Shown here one piece after another: positions 42,305 through 52,389 of a DNA stretch of 64,000 nt. Origin of the DNA: Tenericutes bacterium MZ-XQ (GTDB lineage: Bacteria; Bacillota_I; Bacilli_A; Acholeplasmatales; Acholeplasmataceae); the NCBI GenBank assembly GCA_002838205.1, contig CP017950.1:1556858-1620857 (forward strand), written 5' to 3'. Numbering within the stretch: the first letter of the stretch is position 1; each line of letters opens with the position of its first letter. Below the pieces are notes generated by a model, which did not search any database, was not told the origin of the DNA, and saw only the letters and a list, made by a program, of their open reading frames with translations. A program made the translations under genes and the position numbers.

Positions 42305-43498
42305 CTATGTTGTAGATTGTTTTGGTTTCTTATTGTTTAAAGATTTGAAATACTCTAAACTGGATTTTAAAGTAGCTGCAAGCGGTACTGCAAGTAACAC
42401 ACCAACAAATCCAAAAATACCACCAAAGAATATCAAACTGGATAAAACAAGCAATGGATGAATTTGTACTTTATTTCCAAGTACTTGTGGTTGTACAACA
42501 GAAGCTTCGATGACTTGCTCAACAACTTGTAACACAACGACAATCAAAATCCCAATAACAAAGATTGATTTTGCTTCGTTGTTTTGAACCGATTCTAAGT
42601 GTAGTGTAAACATAAATAATACTGGTAAAGAAAGACCAATCCAAGCCCCAATATAAGGCACGATGTTGAATAACCCCATAATGAGTGCAAACAATATCGC
42701 CATTTGAATACTAAAACCCGGAATAAAAAACGATAGTATAGATAGGAAAATAGAGAAATATGTGGCAATGAGTGCAATCATAATCCCTTGTCCTTTTAAA
42801 TAATTCCTAACTGATGTATCTGTTCTTGTGCCTAGAGCCTCAAGATGTGGCTGCACATTTTCTGGAAAAACACTATTGATCCCATTAAAAATATATGCTT
42901 TTTCCTTAATTAAATAAAATAAGAATACTGGTGTTAATATTAAAATCATGACTGCTTGAAATATTGAAGAAGTTAAATTAGATAGAAACCCCAGGATACC
43001 ACCCAATAGTTCAATAACACGATCAACTGATAAACCATTTGATGTTAATTGATTCAATATTTCAGCAAGTTCTGTATCGTTAATATATGTTTGAACATAT
43101 GTTTCAACTACACTTACTATATTTTCTAACCAAACTGCATCAATCATATTGATGAGACTTGAGAATATACTACTCATTTGTACGACTAAGTTTACAATCA
43201 CAAAAGTTAATAATCCGATGATTACACTGAGTCCTAGAATAATTGCTAGAACAATACTTATACCCCTTTTTATCTTTAATCTACTTTCTATCATAGACGC
43301 AAAAGGTCCAATGATAAAACTTAAGAAAAAAGCTATCGCAAACGGAATAAATACAGATTTAAAAGCGTTTGAAATATTCCCGAGAGGTTTTGCAGCGATT
43401 AATCTAAGTGCGTATATCGCAATGAACGATATTGCGATAATGGAAACCCAAATAAGGATTCTTATGAGTTTTTCCTTAGATATTTTTTGTTTAGGCAT
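42305..43498 (-). CDS. AI-2E family transporter
   Basis: About 397 residues with seven to eight hydrophobic segments in the family pattern: FKSVFIPFAIAFFLSFIIGP at the start, a periplasmic-side helix region, then PGFSIQMAILFALIMGLFNI, VPYIGAWIGLSLPVLF and QPQVLGNKVQIHPLLVLSSL near the end. Members move small molecules or ions (AI-2, Na+/H+); the substrate here is unknown. The ATG at 43498 follows GGAGGATATCAAA. Confidence 0.9.
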   Translation of the reverse strand: MPKQKISKEKLIRILIWVSIIAISFIAIYALRLIAAKPLGNISNAFKSVFIPFAIAFFLSFIIGPFASMIESRLKIKRGISIVLAIILGLSVIIGLLTFVIVNLVVQMSSIFSSLINMIDAVWLENIVSVVETYVQTYINDTELAEILNQLTSNGLSVDRVIELLGGILGFLSNLTSSIFQAVMILILTPVFLFYLIKEKAYIFNGINSVFPENVQPHLEALGTRTDTSVRNYLKGQGIMIALIATYFSIFLSILSFFIPGFSIQMAILFALIMGLFNIVPYIGAWIGLSLPVLFMFTLHLESVQNNEAKSIFVIGILIVVVLQVVEQVIEASVVQPQVLGNKVQIHPLLVLSSLIFFGGIFGFVGVLLAVPLAATLKSSLEYFKSLNNKKPKQSTT

Positions 43499-43551
43499 TT
43501 TGATATCCTCCATGTTATGTATATTCCAAATTATATCATGTATAGCAAATT

Positions 43552-43581
43552 AAAAAAAGACATCCCTATAAAGAGATGTCT
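43552..43581 (-). terminator. terminator of the methyltransferase-like gene
   Basis: AGACATC / GATGTCT stem with T7 on the minus strand. Confidence 0.75.
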
Positions 43582-43664
43582 ATATAGAAAGATTTAAAAG
43601 CTCTAAGTGTTTTCTCATATAAAACATGAGAATACTTTAAAACATTTTGTTTGTTTGCTGATTT

Positions 43665-44270
43665 TCATTTTAATCTGAAAATATAATTACTAGGTTGAAG
43701 CTTATACTTTGGTCCTTTCATGGTTGAACGTACTATATGGATATCGATATCCTTTTCTTTTGTAAATTTAAAATACTTATCTAACCCGCTTGACACGATT
43801 TGATTACAAGAATCAATGACTCCGATGAACTCAAAATCATCGTCAACATATGCTAATGTAGCATCTCCATGACTGTCATTACAAAGTAAAATGCCACCTT
43901 TTCTTAGATATTTTTTAGTTGCTTGTCCTACAAAACCTGCAAACTGTGAAATAATCAAATCGACTTCGCTCATGTCTATAGACTCATTGTAATCAATCCC
44001 AAAAAACTGAATTACTGGTGCTTCATCATATTGCTTATTTAAGATGATATAGTCCTTAATCTCGTCCATATGTTGGAAAAACTTAATAGCACCTTTAAAG
44101 TTATCGATATATGTAACATTTGGTATGACCAATGACGCACTTATATCAATATAGCTACCTGGATATAAAGCGGTCTTTATGTGATAAGATTTTTCGATTA
44201 AACTATATAATGCTTTTCTATCTCCAATTTTAGATAAATATGTTTCATACTCTTTAATATAGTTCATCAT
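43665..44270 (-). CDS. Rossmann-fold protein, methyltransferase-like
   Basis: 201 residues. The segments HIKTALYPGSYIDISASLVI (motif I region), YIDNFKGAIKFFQHM, DLIISQFAGFVGQATKKYLR and GGILLCNDSHGDATLAYVDD follow the order of a class I SAM-dependent methyltransferase, but the glycine-rich loop is poor. It may be a degenerate or binding-only member. AAGGAGTAGAG precedes the double ATG. It forms a pair with the membrane-enzyme gene upstream on the same strand (34-nt gap). Confidence 0.5.
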   Translation of the reverse strand: MMNYIKEYETYLSKIGDRKALYSLIEKSYHIKTALYPGSYIDISASLVIPNVTYIDNFKGAIKFFQHMDEIKDYIILNKQYDEAPVIQFFGIDYNESIDMSEVDLIISQFAGFVGQATKKYLRKGGILLCNDSHGDATLAYVDDDFEFIGVIDSCNQIVSSGLDKYFKFTKEKDIDIHIVRSTMKGPKYKLQPSNYIFRLK

Positions 44271-44304
44271 TCTCTACTCCTTAACATATTAATAATTTGT
44301 AGAT

Positions 44305-45261
44305 CTATTTATTTTCATTATACTTTTTTAATGGCACATATTTAGAAACTCTTTCGACATAATCCTTATAATCTGGGTATTTTTTAAGTGAAACACCTTC
44401 TGAAAAAGATGAACTCCCCATAAAGAGTAATATCAAAAACATAGAGCCTATGATTGTCCAGTTAAAAAAGATGTGATTTGTTACACCAGCACTTAAGCAA
44501 AAGATATACAAAACTACCCAAATAGATTGTTCAGCAAAATAGTTTGGATGTCTTGATCTCCCCCATAATCCATTCGTATTAAATCCTTTATGATATGGGC
44601 TTGGTAAGTCTTCTAGTTTCTCAAACTCATTTAATAACTTATATTTTTTAGTTTGAAATGCCATTTGCTGCTTATCTGCAATTGTTTCTAATACAATAAG
44701 CCCTAGTAAAACAACTGCAACAATCACATCAAAAACATTAAATGAAGTTGTAGATTCCATGACTGCAAGCAAGGGTAAACAAATCGCAAGCACTAATGCA
44801 TTTTGATAAATAGAGATAAAAAATAAATCAAATAATGCCCATTTCCATTTTTTATTTAAGTTAGGATTTTCCCTAAGGATAATCCATCTATAATCTTCTT
44901 CTCCAGCCCAAAACTTAATAGAATAAGCACCTTTTTTTGCAAAATTTAAAGTTAGTCTTATCCCCCATATGGAAATAAGCACAGCCATCACAATTAATCT
45001 AAAATCCATACCACTTTTAAATACAATAATCCATGCATATACAATAGGTAAAATTGACCATAATTTGTCCATTTGAGAATTATTTCCAGTGATTTCTCCA
45101 ACTATAAAACAGTATGCCATACTCATTGCACAAACAATGATGAGTATTGTCAAAGTATCTAACTGAAGCTCACTAAGATTAAGTCCTCCCAAAACAAATC
45201 CTAATATAGATAACAGAACAGTTATCACAACAGTGCTTATTATGCCTATGTTTTTTTTCAT
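44305..45261 (-). CDS. DUF1295 / steroid-5-alpha-reductase-like membrane protein
   Basis: 318 residues with about nine hydrophobic segments. The C-terminal signature GLWGRSRHPNYFAEQSIWVV, followed by MFLILLFMGSSSFSEGVSLK and KKYPDYKDYVERVSKYVPLK, is that of DUF1295 proteins, relatives of steroid reductases and isoprenylcysteine methyltransferases. The substrate is unknown, probably a lipid. GGGAGAG precedes the ATG. Confidence 0.85.
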   Translation of the reverse strand: MKKNIGIISTVVITVLLSILGFVLGGLNLSELQLDTLTILIIVCAMSMAYCFIVGEITGNNSQMDKLWSILPIVYAWIIVFKSGMDFRLIVMAVLISIWGIRLTLNFAKKGAYSIKFWAGEEDYRWIILRENPNLNKKWKWALFDLFFISIYQNALVLAICLPLLAVMESTTSFNVFDVIVAVVLLGLIVLETIADKQQMAFQTKKYKLLNEFEKLEDLPSPYHKGFNTNGLWGRSRHPNYFAEQSIWVVLYIFCLSAGVTNHIFFNWTIIGSMFLILLFMGSSSFSEGVSLKKYPDYKDYVERVSKYVPLKKYNENK

Positions 45262-45438
45262 TTGCTCTCCCTTTATATAGAGCTATCCATTAAGGACTAT
45301 CACTATAGTGATATTTTTTTAACTCTAGATTCTTCTTGATTTTTACCATTGTAACATAATATTGACAATCAATCTAGTGCTAATATGATTACAAATCCCC
45401 TACTTTTCATATGATGTATCAAATGAGACCTATTTATT

Positions 45439-45476
45439 AAACAAAGATCTGATACAGTAATATCAAATCTTTGTTT
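45439..45476 (-). terminator. terminator of U32 peptidase gene
   Basis: A 10-bp stem AAACAAAGAT / ATCTTTGTTT with an inner GATAC-like pair. The T run is weak. Confidence 0.6.
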
Positions 45477-45486
45477 ATCGTATGAT

Positions 45487-47706
45487 TTAAACAATCGATT
45501 TCAGTACGTTATCTATTTCATTTGCTGACTCTGTAGTAAAATGAACTCTAAAGTTATGAATACCATACTTCTTATACATATTGATATGATTTGTTTTATT
45601 GATTCTTGTATGATGTAATAATTTCATCGTACATCCTGAATCTCTAATTAATGGATAATTTTTATCCTTATTTCTTAAAGAATAATCATACTTCATACAT
45701 TGATTACATTTGAGTTTATCAATACCAAGTCCTTTTGTTACTGGACAATACTTTAATAGCATGAGTTCTGGTGTATTGTAAATGATCATTTCTAAATTCG
45801 GTATGTTGCCAAATCGATTTTGATAGCCCTTCATGATATCTTCGATTTGAAAGTTATCTAACTCTTCAGATAAAGGAACTGTTTTAACACCCTGTTTATG
45901 CAGTTCATTTACTGTGAAGCTGTTTGTTACATTCATCGTTGCATCAATAAATTCGGATGGTAACTGGCCATAATCTCTTGCTACTTTATTGTTTTTTGAA
46001 CTCCATATTCTATTAGAAAAAACTTTAACTCTTTTGTCATCACCATCATATGTTATGTGTTCACTAATAAAAATATAATCTACAGGATAAGTAATCACTT
46101 TTTCGAGTTGAGCCTTCGTTTCTACTTTTACTGTTATATTATTTGTTATGCTAACAGGAATATTTTTAAAGTTTTCTGTGATAATCTTAGACTTTTTATC
46201 ATGTATTAAAGATTGAACAAGTTTTTCTACAACTCCTCTTTTTAGATCATTGAGTATTTTGTTCGGGATAAATGAAATCCCATCCGTATGCACTTGAAAT
46301 GAATCTAAAAAGAATGGTGTATCCCCCAACTTATCTATTTGCGATCGTAAAACCTCAGCTGTTTGTTTTGGATGATCTGCTTTTTGAACAATGTATTCAC
46401 TTTGATAAGAAACAAATGATGAATATGGCGTTTTTATATATATTTCAAGTGGTTTATCAACATATGCAATAAGTTTTCCTTCAAGAGGGATAAGATTGTA
46501 GGTTTCATCTAAATATGGTTGTAAAGAAGTTTCTAAAACGTGATTTTGAGTAATATGAAACTTGTCTCCTATATCCACTTTTCTTGGTAAATCGATAGTA
46601 ATCATATCTCCTGCGAAGGCTTCTGTTACTGAATTGTTTTTGACAATGATTTTATCAATTTTGCCTCCCAAATCTTTTTTTCCTATGATTCTAAAACCAT
46701 CTTTTAAGTGTATCCTATGTGTTAATTTGATTGTTGTTTTCCCATTATAAAAATCAAGAACTTCACCACTTTCGATACCAAGATGATTTGGTCTAAAAAG
46801 ATTAGTTATATTGTAAGGTTGTTCATTAAGGATGTATCCTTTGGTATATGCTCTATTGAAAACAGAAAGTAACTCTTGTATCCGTTTTTCAATGTCAAAT
46901 GTTTTCCCTTCTAGAATATGATCGATTGCTTCTCTATAGGCACGTACTGTAGCAATCACATATTCACTTCTTTTCATGCGACCTTCAATTTTTAGCGAAC
47001 TCACTCCGCTATCCATAATATCTTTTAGGGAACCTAATGTCATTAAGTCTTTTGTACTTAATAAATAAGTATCCTTTACAACAGTTGTATCACCTTCTAA
47101 TAGGTCGTAAGCTAATCTACATGGTTGTGCACATGCTCCTCTATTTCCACTTCTTCCACCATTTAACGAACTAAAAAGACAGTTTCCACTGTATGAAACA
47201 CATAATGCTCCATGAACAAAAACTTCCAAGTCAATGTCAACATGTTGTTTGATTTCTTTTATTGTATCAATCGAAGTTTCTCTAGCCAAAACGACTCTTT
47301 TTACACCACTATTTTTTAAGTATGCGACTTGTTCTTTATTAAAAGCGTTCATTTGCGTTGATGCATGAATTTCAGTATCTGGATATCTTTTTATAAATTG
47401 ATGTAACACACCTAAGTCTTGAACGATTAAGGCATCTACATTTGATGAAACTAAATCATCTGCATAGCTAAAAAGAGATTCTATTTCATGCTCAAAAATC
47501 AAAGTATTGATGGTAACAAATACTTTGACATTTCTTATATGAGCATACTTAATTAAATCTTTGATTTCTTCTTTAGTAAAATTATTTGCGTATTTCCTTG
47601 CACCAAAGAATTTACCACTAAGATACACAGCATCTGCACCAGCATTAATTGCACCTATAAATGCTTGTTTATCACCTGCAGGAGCTAGTAGTTCTATTTT
47701 TTTCAC
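45487..47706 (-). CDS. U32 family peptidase / RlhA-TrhP-like protein
   Basis: 739 residues. ELLAPAGDKQAFIGAINAGA at the N-terminus and HGALCVSYSGNCLFSSLNGG plus RSGNRGACAQPCRLAYDL are the U32 signatures; four Cys (two in the signature, CPVTKGLGIDKLKCNQCMKY near the end) may hold an Fe-S cluster. The middle DUF3656-like part extends it beyond the ~400-residue forms. Relatives hydroxylate 23S rRNA or tRNA uridine (RlhA, TrhP). A GTG start at 47706 follows GGAGTTGATGAT. Confidence 0.88.
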   Translation of the reverse strand: MKKIELLAPAGDKQAFIGAINAGADAVYLSGKFFGARKYANNFTKEEIKDLIKYAHIRNVKVFVTINTLIFEHEIESLFSYADDLVSSNVDALIVQDLGVLHQFIKRYPDTEIHASTQMNAFNKEQVAYLKNSGVKRVVLARETSIDTIKEIKQHVDIDLEVFVHGALCVSYSGNCLFSSLNGGRSGNRGACAQPCRLAYDLLEGDTTVVKDTYLLSTKDLMTLGSLKDIMDSGVSSLKIEGRMKRSEYVIATVRAYREAIDHILEGKTFDIEKRIQELLSVFNRAYTKGYILNEQPYNITNLFRPNHLGIESGEVLDFYNGKTTIKLTHRIHLKDGFRIIGKKDLGGKIDKIIVKNNSVTEAFAGDMITIDLPRKVDIGDKFHITQNHVLETSLQPYLDETYNLIPLEGKLIAYVDKPLEIYIKTPYSSFVSYQSEYIVQKADHPKQTAEVLRSQIDKLGDTPFFLDSFQVHTDGISFIPNKILNDLKRGVVEKLVQSLIHDKKSKIITENFKNIPVSITNNITVKVETKAQLEKVITYPVDYIFISEHITYDGDDKRVKVFSNRIWSSKNNKVARDYGQLPSEFIDATMNVTNSFTVNELHKQGVKTVPLSEELDNFQIEDIMKGYQNRFGNIPNLEMIIYNTPELMLLKYCPVTKGLGIDKLKCNQCMKYDYSLRNKDKNYPLIRDSGCTMKLLHHTRINKTNHINMYKKYGIHNFRVHFTTESANEIDNVLKSIV

Positions 47707-47852
47707 ATCATCAACTCCAATAGCAAGAAAATTATATCATAAAACAAGAATATTTTAAAAAGAACTTAGATAAACTTACAAAAAATGTGATTATGATATC
47801 TATGTCTAATTTTGATTCTCTTCACGACTTAAATTAATATAAAAAAAGGCCT

Positions 47853-48072
47853 GATACAATTGTATCAAACCTATGCTTTCAATATGGGTTGTATGACCTA
47901 TTTTGCTACAATTTTACACCCCTAGCGGAAATTTTTACACCCTCATCCAAAAAAACTACACCCCTAAATTATGGCTTAGTTTAGAGGTTTTATTTTCTCA
48001 ATTTTAGAAGCGATAATTTTCTTGTGTCAAAATAGGTATTTCCACTATATGGTTGTTGTTGGGTATCGAACC
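47853..48072. repeat. intergenic repeat C, copy 1 (core 47896-48037 with terminal inverted repeats)
   Basis: One of four copies (others at 53711, 59001 and 60299). It begins GATACAATTGTATCAAACC. The core starts ACCTATTTTGCTACA and ends TGTGTCAAAATAGGT (inverted repeats), and the unit closes with GGGTATCGAACC. Inside are three TTACACCCC-like words 21-22 bp apart. There is no coding capacity. The rest of the 47707-48255 gap holds nothing I can name; a 104-codon plus-strand frame there has no ribosome site. Confidence 0.85.
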
Positions 48073-48255
48073 TTTTTCTTTAGCCATAAGTTGGAAACTA
48101 TACTAACAGAAAACACTTGTTTTTCTTATAGTTTCACTTTGAAATGGACCGAGAATGGAATCAATCTTGTTTGTGAAATAAATCTCTATTTATGTCTAAG
48201 GTTATATCTATGTGGCCAAAAAATCAGAGTAGTACAAATAAATCAATTATATATC

Positions 48256-48867
48256 TTATCTTGTCAGCTTCATTTGTTTCTCTTTTGCCTTTTTGATTTC
48301 GAATGCAATCTTCATGACAAAGTAACTAACAAATAAAACCAAATATAAAACTAAATTTATCCTTTCTGTATAATTTATAATTAGATGAATGAAGAGTAAA
48401 ATATATATCACATACGCAACACTTTGTAATCTTTTCCAAGATTTTTGTGTCATCAATTTTCTAATAGATTGAAATGATGTGATGAATAATGGAATCATTA
48501 ATACAAATCCAATAACACCATAAATTGGAAATTCAATTTCACCATTAAACCATTCTAATAAATACTTAGTAGTATGAGGTAAGACTGTAATAAATCCTAA
48601 AATCGAATACTCTCTTCTTACTCCCATCAAACTCTTCTTAACTTTCGATCCTTTTTTAAGTGCACCGGCAACCATCACAAGATAATAAAAACTTAATCCT
48701 AAAAATCCTTGAACAAACGGAGTACTGAATGCTTTATCCTGTAAAACAAACATCAAAACAGAGACAACAGTAAAACCTATATAAAGTTTTAAATTATGCT
48801 TTCTAACAAACTTGCCTTGATAAATAGCAAGCAGTCCTAGTAATACAACAAATATCGCTACAATCAT
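48256..48867 (-). CDS. ferric-reductase-like transmembrane protein (MsrQ/YedZ type)
   Basis: 203 residues with six hydrophobic segments. PHTTKYLLEWF and LLFIHLIINY supply His in membrane helices for heme binding, and IYGVIGFVLMIPLFITSFQS plus MTQKSWKRLQSVAYVIYILL is the order in MsrQ-like proteins. It probably carries electrons across the membrane. AAAGGAG precedes the ATG. It lies 14 nt downstream of a TetR gene and the RND transporter genes, all on one strand. Confidence 0.75.
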   Translation of the reverse strand: MIVAIFVVLLGLLAIYQGKFVRKHNLKLYIGFTVVSVLMFVLQDKAFSTPFVQGFLGLSFYYLVMVAGALKKGSKVKKSLMGVRREYSILGFITVLPHTTKYLLEWFNGEIEFPIYGVIGFVLMIPLFITSFQSIRKLMTQKSWKRLQSVAYVIYILLFIHLIINYTERINLVLYLVLFVSYFVMKIAFEIKKAKEKQMKLTR

Positions 48868-48881
48868 CTTTCTAATCTCCT

Positions 48882-49436
48882 TTAAACATTTAAAACGTTA
48901 ATATAGTTTTCAATATACTTCAATTGTTCATCATGATCTATTAAATGATATATGGGTTGATCTTCCATAATGGCATATCGTAACAGAATCCCTGCAATCA
49001 CTTCAGAAAATGCTTCTGGATTTAAATGAACCTTATTCATACTAACGTAAGTTTCAATCCTACTCATTAAATCTTTAGAAATTCTTTTCGTCACATCCAA
49101 TTCATCAGGAATGGTATGTGATAATGATTCTCTAATCAGCATTTTCACCAATCTGTTATGTTTAGAAATTAGCAACATTTTTTGATGTAACACTTCTTTT
49201 AAAAAATCAACTAAAGGTTTTTGATAATCAATCTCTGTTTCCAATCCAAAAGATACACCAAGCGCATATTCAACAGTTTCAATAAACAAATTTTGTTTGG
49301 TTTGAAACTTTCTAAAAAGCGTCATTTCAGCCACACCAGCTGAATTTGATATTTCTAGGGTTGTTGCTTGATTAAATCCTTTTTCGGAAAACACTTCTAA
49401 ACTTGCATTTAGAATATTCTGTCTTGTTTCTTTCAC
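48882..49436 (-). CDS. TetR/AcrR-family regulator
   Basis: 184 residues. The N-terminal HTH is TRQNILNASLEVFSEKGFNQ ATTLEISNSAGVAEMTLFRK FQTKQNLF; the C-terminal ~120 residues are the ligand-binding helices. A GTG start follows AAGGTGGTGAT. It is adjacent to the RND transporter (15-nt gap) and probably represses it. Confidence 0.9.
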   Translation of the reverse strand: MKETRQNILNASLEVFSEKGFNQATTLEISNSAGVAEMTLFRKFQTKQNLFIETVEYALGVSFGLETEIDYQKPLVDFLKEVLHQKMLLISKHNRLVKMLIRESLSHTIPDELDVTKRISKDLMSRIETYVSMNKVHLNPEAFSEVIAGILLRYAIMEDQPIYHLIDHDEQLKYIENYINVLNV

Positions 49437-49451
49437 AAGATCACCACCTTT

Positions 49452-50810
49452 TTAACTATGTACTATTTGCTTAGGCTTTCTTATAGTGACACACAGTATA
49501 GCGGGTAAAACCACCAATGTCGATAAGAGTGCTAGCGATATATTGACTAAAGTCATTATACCAAAATTTGATAAAATAACGAAGTCCGAGAAAATTAAAG
49601 CACTAAAACCTCCCATTGTTGTCAATGCTGAAACTAAAATCGGATTACTCATCTTAGCCAAACTAACTTTGATCGCTTCTTTATCACTTTTCTGCTTATG
49701 TTTTTCTTCTTCGTATCTCTCAGTAATCAAAATGGTGAATTCTGTACCAATACCCATAATAAGCGCACCTAAAGTCGCTGTTAATGGTGTATAGCTCATA
49801 TCAAATAAATACATCACCAAACCACTCCAACCAACAATCAATATGATTGGTAACAACGGTAAGATTGCTCTAGAGAATTTACGATAAATCGCAAATAAAC
49901 TAAAGAAAATCAGTCCAAGTCCAATTAAGGTAATTTCATATCGACCTGTGGTTAAACTCTTCATTAGTTCTACATCAATGATTGACTGACCAGTAACAGT
50001 TATATTATAATCAACGGTTAAACCGTTAAAATAAGTTTCTAATTCCGTCAACAATTCATCAAATTCTTCATCAGATAAATCAACAATATTCATATTGAAA
50101 ACACTTTTTGTATAACTGTCATTAATAAATAATTTTCTTTGATCGACAGGAATCATATCAAGCGTTGATTCATCAACAGCAGATAAATCAGTTATTCCTA
50201 ACAATTCAAACATTGTAGTAATCGACGTTGTTTCAATGATGATGTCATCATAGGTTGTTAACAAATTATCTTCAACACTTTGAATACTTTCTAAATCCAA
50301 TAAAATATTTTCCGATTCAAAAACAATAGCCAATTGTTCAGTAGATCCAATAATAGTTCTCAGTTCTTCAATATCTGCTAACGCTTCTGAATCTTGTGGC
50401 ATAAAAGATTCTAAATCAGTCTCAGCTGGTGCATCTATATCAACATATATACCAGTAGCAGCTATTAGAACTGCAACAACAATGACAGTATATCTAAATT
50501 CTAAAATGACCCCAGTTAAGCCATGTATAAACCTATTATGCTTAACAATCTTTTTTTGCTTTTTAACCTTTTCAGCTTTAAAGAACCAATCTTTTACAAA
50601 CATAAAAGGCAAAAAGACAAAAAGTGCTATAGCAAATGCAATCATAATACCTATTGTTAGCATTGAACCAAAATCTTGAATCATCGGTACATCTGAACGA
50701 TACAAACTCAACAAGCCTAATGCTGTTGAAATCATAGCAATCAAGACCGCAGGCACCATTTTTCTAACTGTTTTAATCAGGGCTTTTCTGGAACTATTTT
50801 TAGTCTTCAT
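49452..50810 (-). CDS. RND/MMPL transporter, C-terminal half
   Basis: About 452 residues from the ATG at 50810. Hydrophobic segments (VLIAMISTALGLLSLY, MLTIGIMIAFAIALFVFLPF), a large extracytoplasmic loop with SFMPQDSEALADIEELRTII, then LGALIMGIGTEFTILITERY and FSALIFSDFVILSNFGIMTL. The frame is also open upstream and overlaps the first half; one G fewer in the G5 run at 50819-50823 would fuse both into a single ~920-residue RND protein of normal layout. As it stands, stop and start overlap (ATGAAGACTAA), so it could also be a coupled two-gene version. Confidence 0.75.
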   Translation of the reverse strand: MKTKNSSRKALIKTVRKMVPAVLIAMISTALGLLSLYRSDVPMIQDFGSMLTIGIMIAFAIALFVFLPFMFVKDWFFKAEKVKKQKKIVKHNRFIHGLTGVILEFRYTVIVVAVLIAATGIYVDIDAPAETDLESFMPQDSEALADIEELRTIIGSTEQLAIVFESENILLDLESIQSVEDNLLTTYDDIIIETTSITTMFELLGITDLSAVDESTLDMIPVDQRKLFINDSYTKSVFNMNIVDLSDEEFDELLTELETYFNGLTVDYNITVTGQSIIDVELMKSLTTGRYEITLIGLGLIFFSLFAIYRKFSRAILPLLPIILIVGWSGLVMYLFDMSYTPLTATLGALIMGIGTEFTILITERYEEEKHKQKSDKEAIKVSLAKMSNPILVSALTTMGGFSALIFSDFVILSNFGIMTLVNISLALLSTLVVLPAILCVTIRKPKQIVHS

Positions 50811-52218
50811 TTGCAAATCCCCCTCTTTCTTCTTCATATCTTGTTTGAAATTGAATGAAATAGTCAATACCCAATCCAATCAACACAGGAAATACCGCCA
50901 TTGAAACCATTGTTAAACCAATATTCATCCATCCCATCAATCCAACAGTTGCTACAACGACTATCATAATCATCACAATTGGCATCAATCTCATACGCAC
51001 ATTATAAACTATCATTAAAATGACAATCATAATTAATACACTACTGATCATCATCACTTGCATACTTTCCATCATCGATGACTTAATAGATTGATCCAAT
51101 ATGGGTTTACCAGAAATCAATACATATTCTGTTTGATTTTCATCTTCAACAACAACATTTAAAGCATCATGAATCGCTGCAATTTCAACATCTGAAACGC
51201 CTGCTTCTAATACAATCACCATTCGCATTGTCGTTTCATCAATCAAAAAGCCTTCATATACTGATCTTAAATGACCTGCATCATACAACATCATTTCTAA
51301 CGTGCTTTCAGTTTCAGGAAACCCTGGTTCAAACGCATTAAACTGTGAAGCCATCAAATTTAGATTTGATGCGATATCACTTAAAGCAGTGGATAACTCT
51401 CCAATTTGAGTTGACAATGTTAACATCTGAGCCTTTTGCATGTCTAATGTTTCTGCAAGTGTTGATAAATTGGTAATTAAACCAGAAAGAGCAGTCACCG
51501 TTTGTGTCGATACTTCACTTAAATCATCAAGTGCATCAAATTGGACCAATTGCTGTTCAAGTACATTTAAACTTTGTATAGATTGATTTAATAAGTCCAA
51601 ATCACTTGGATCAGAAAGCGATTCAGATAATCCAATCAAATCCGTAATCATTTGAGATACTGATAATCCCATGATATCAGTCAAATCACTGAAGTTCACA
51701 AGACCTGTACCCAAATTTTCTTGTGCAGTCACCAACTGTGTCAAACTAGCACTTAATAATTCTAAATTAATAGGACTTGATTGTTCTTGACTCAAACTAG
51801 TACTCAACAATTCCAGTTGCTCTGCCATGATTTCTAAACCTGAACTCACTTCAATTAAACCCAATTCAGATTGCTCCAATAAATTTTTTGAAGTTTGTTC
51901 AATCATCACTATAGGACTACTGACAGAAAAAACACCATCAAGACCTTCGATACCTTGATCAAGTGCATATATAAAATCAATACTCTCTTTACTAAATGGA
52001 TCTTCATTTTCATAAATTACTATTATAGGATCTTGTCCAAACTCACTCTGATAAGCTTCATTATCTAAATAAACTTCCGTATCATCAGATACCAATGTGT
52101 CATTCCCCGTCTTTAGTTCTATTTGTGTTATACCTACCAAAGAAACTAAAATTAACACAACCATCCCTATCATTGTTTTAACAGGATATTTCATTAAAAA
52201 ATTCGCAATTTTCCTCAT
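50800..52218 (-). CDS. RND/MMPL transporter, N-terminal half
   Basis: About 472 residues from the ATG at 52218 (AAGGAGGAATT). It has a first membrane helix (VKTMIGMVVLILVSLVGITQ), then a ~300-residue extracytoplasmic domain with Leu/Ser/Thr-rich heptad stretches (GLIEVSSGLEIMAEQLELLS; LVTAQENLGTGLVNFSDLTD), three to four helices and IGLGIDYFIQFQTRYEEERG. It ends 11 nt into the second half. Members export lipids or hydrophobic compounds by proton motive force. See the other half for the frameshift question. Confidence 0.8.
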   Translation of the reverse strand: MRKIANFLMKYPVKTMIGMVVLILVSLVGITQIELKTGNDTLVSDDTEVYLDNEAYQSEFGQDPIIVIYENEDPFSKESIDFIYALDQGIEGLDGVFSVSSPIVMIEQTSKNLLEQSELGLIEVSSGLEIMAEQLELLSTSLSQEQSSPINLELLSASLTQLVTAQENLGTGLVNFSDLTDIMGLSVSQMITDLIGLSESLSDPSDLDLLNQSIQSLNVLEQQLVQFDALDDLSEVSTQTVTALSGLITNLSTLAETLDMQKAQMLTLSTQIGELSTALSDIASNLNLMASQFNAFEPGFPETESTLEMMLYDAGHLRSVYEGFLIDETTMRMVIVLEAGVSDVEIAAIHDALNVVVEDENQTEYVLISGKPILDQSIKSSMMESMQVMMISSVLIMIVILMIVYNVRMRLMPIVMIMIVVVATVGLMGWMNIGLTMVSMAVFPVLIGLGIDYFIQFQTRYEEERGGFANED

Positions 52219-52304
52219 AATTCCTCCTTGTATGTTAGTGCTCACTATCATATCATACAAAAAAAGATGTTATTTGTAAAGTAAAATGTGAAAATTTATG
52301 AAAC

Positions 52305-52331
52305 AAAAAAATATCCTCCAAAGGAGGATGA
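52305..52331 (-). terminator. terminator of the AbiEi-like operon
   Basis: ATCCTCC AAA GGAGGAT hairpin followed by T7 on the minus strand, ~60 nt after the stop codon at 52390. Confidence 0.8.
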
Positions 52332-52389
52332 TTTATTTAAATTGTCAAATTCATAATAATAATCATGTTAAATCAAGTCTTCAGTAAAT

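Noticed and set aside
45298-45323. Plus-strand hairpin ATCACTATAGTGAT followed by T7
   Set aside because: It looks like a terminator, but no plus-strand gene precedes it, so I left it out of the features.
48022-48336. 104-codon plus-strand open frame
   Set aside because: It lies inside the non-coding repeat C and its flank, has no ribosome site, and has no counterpart in the other repeat copies.
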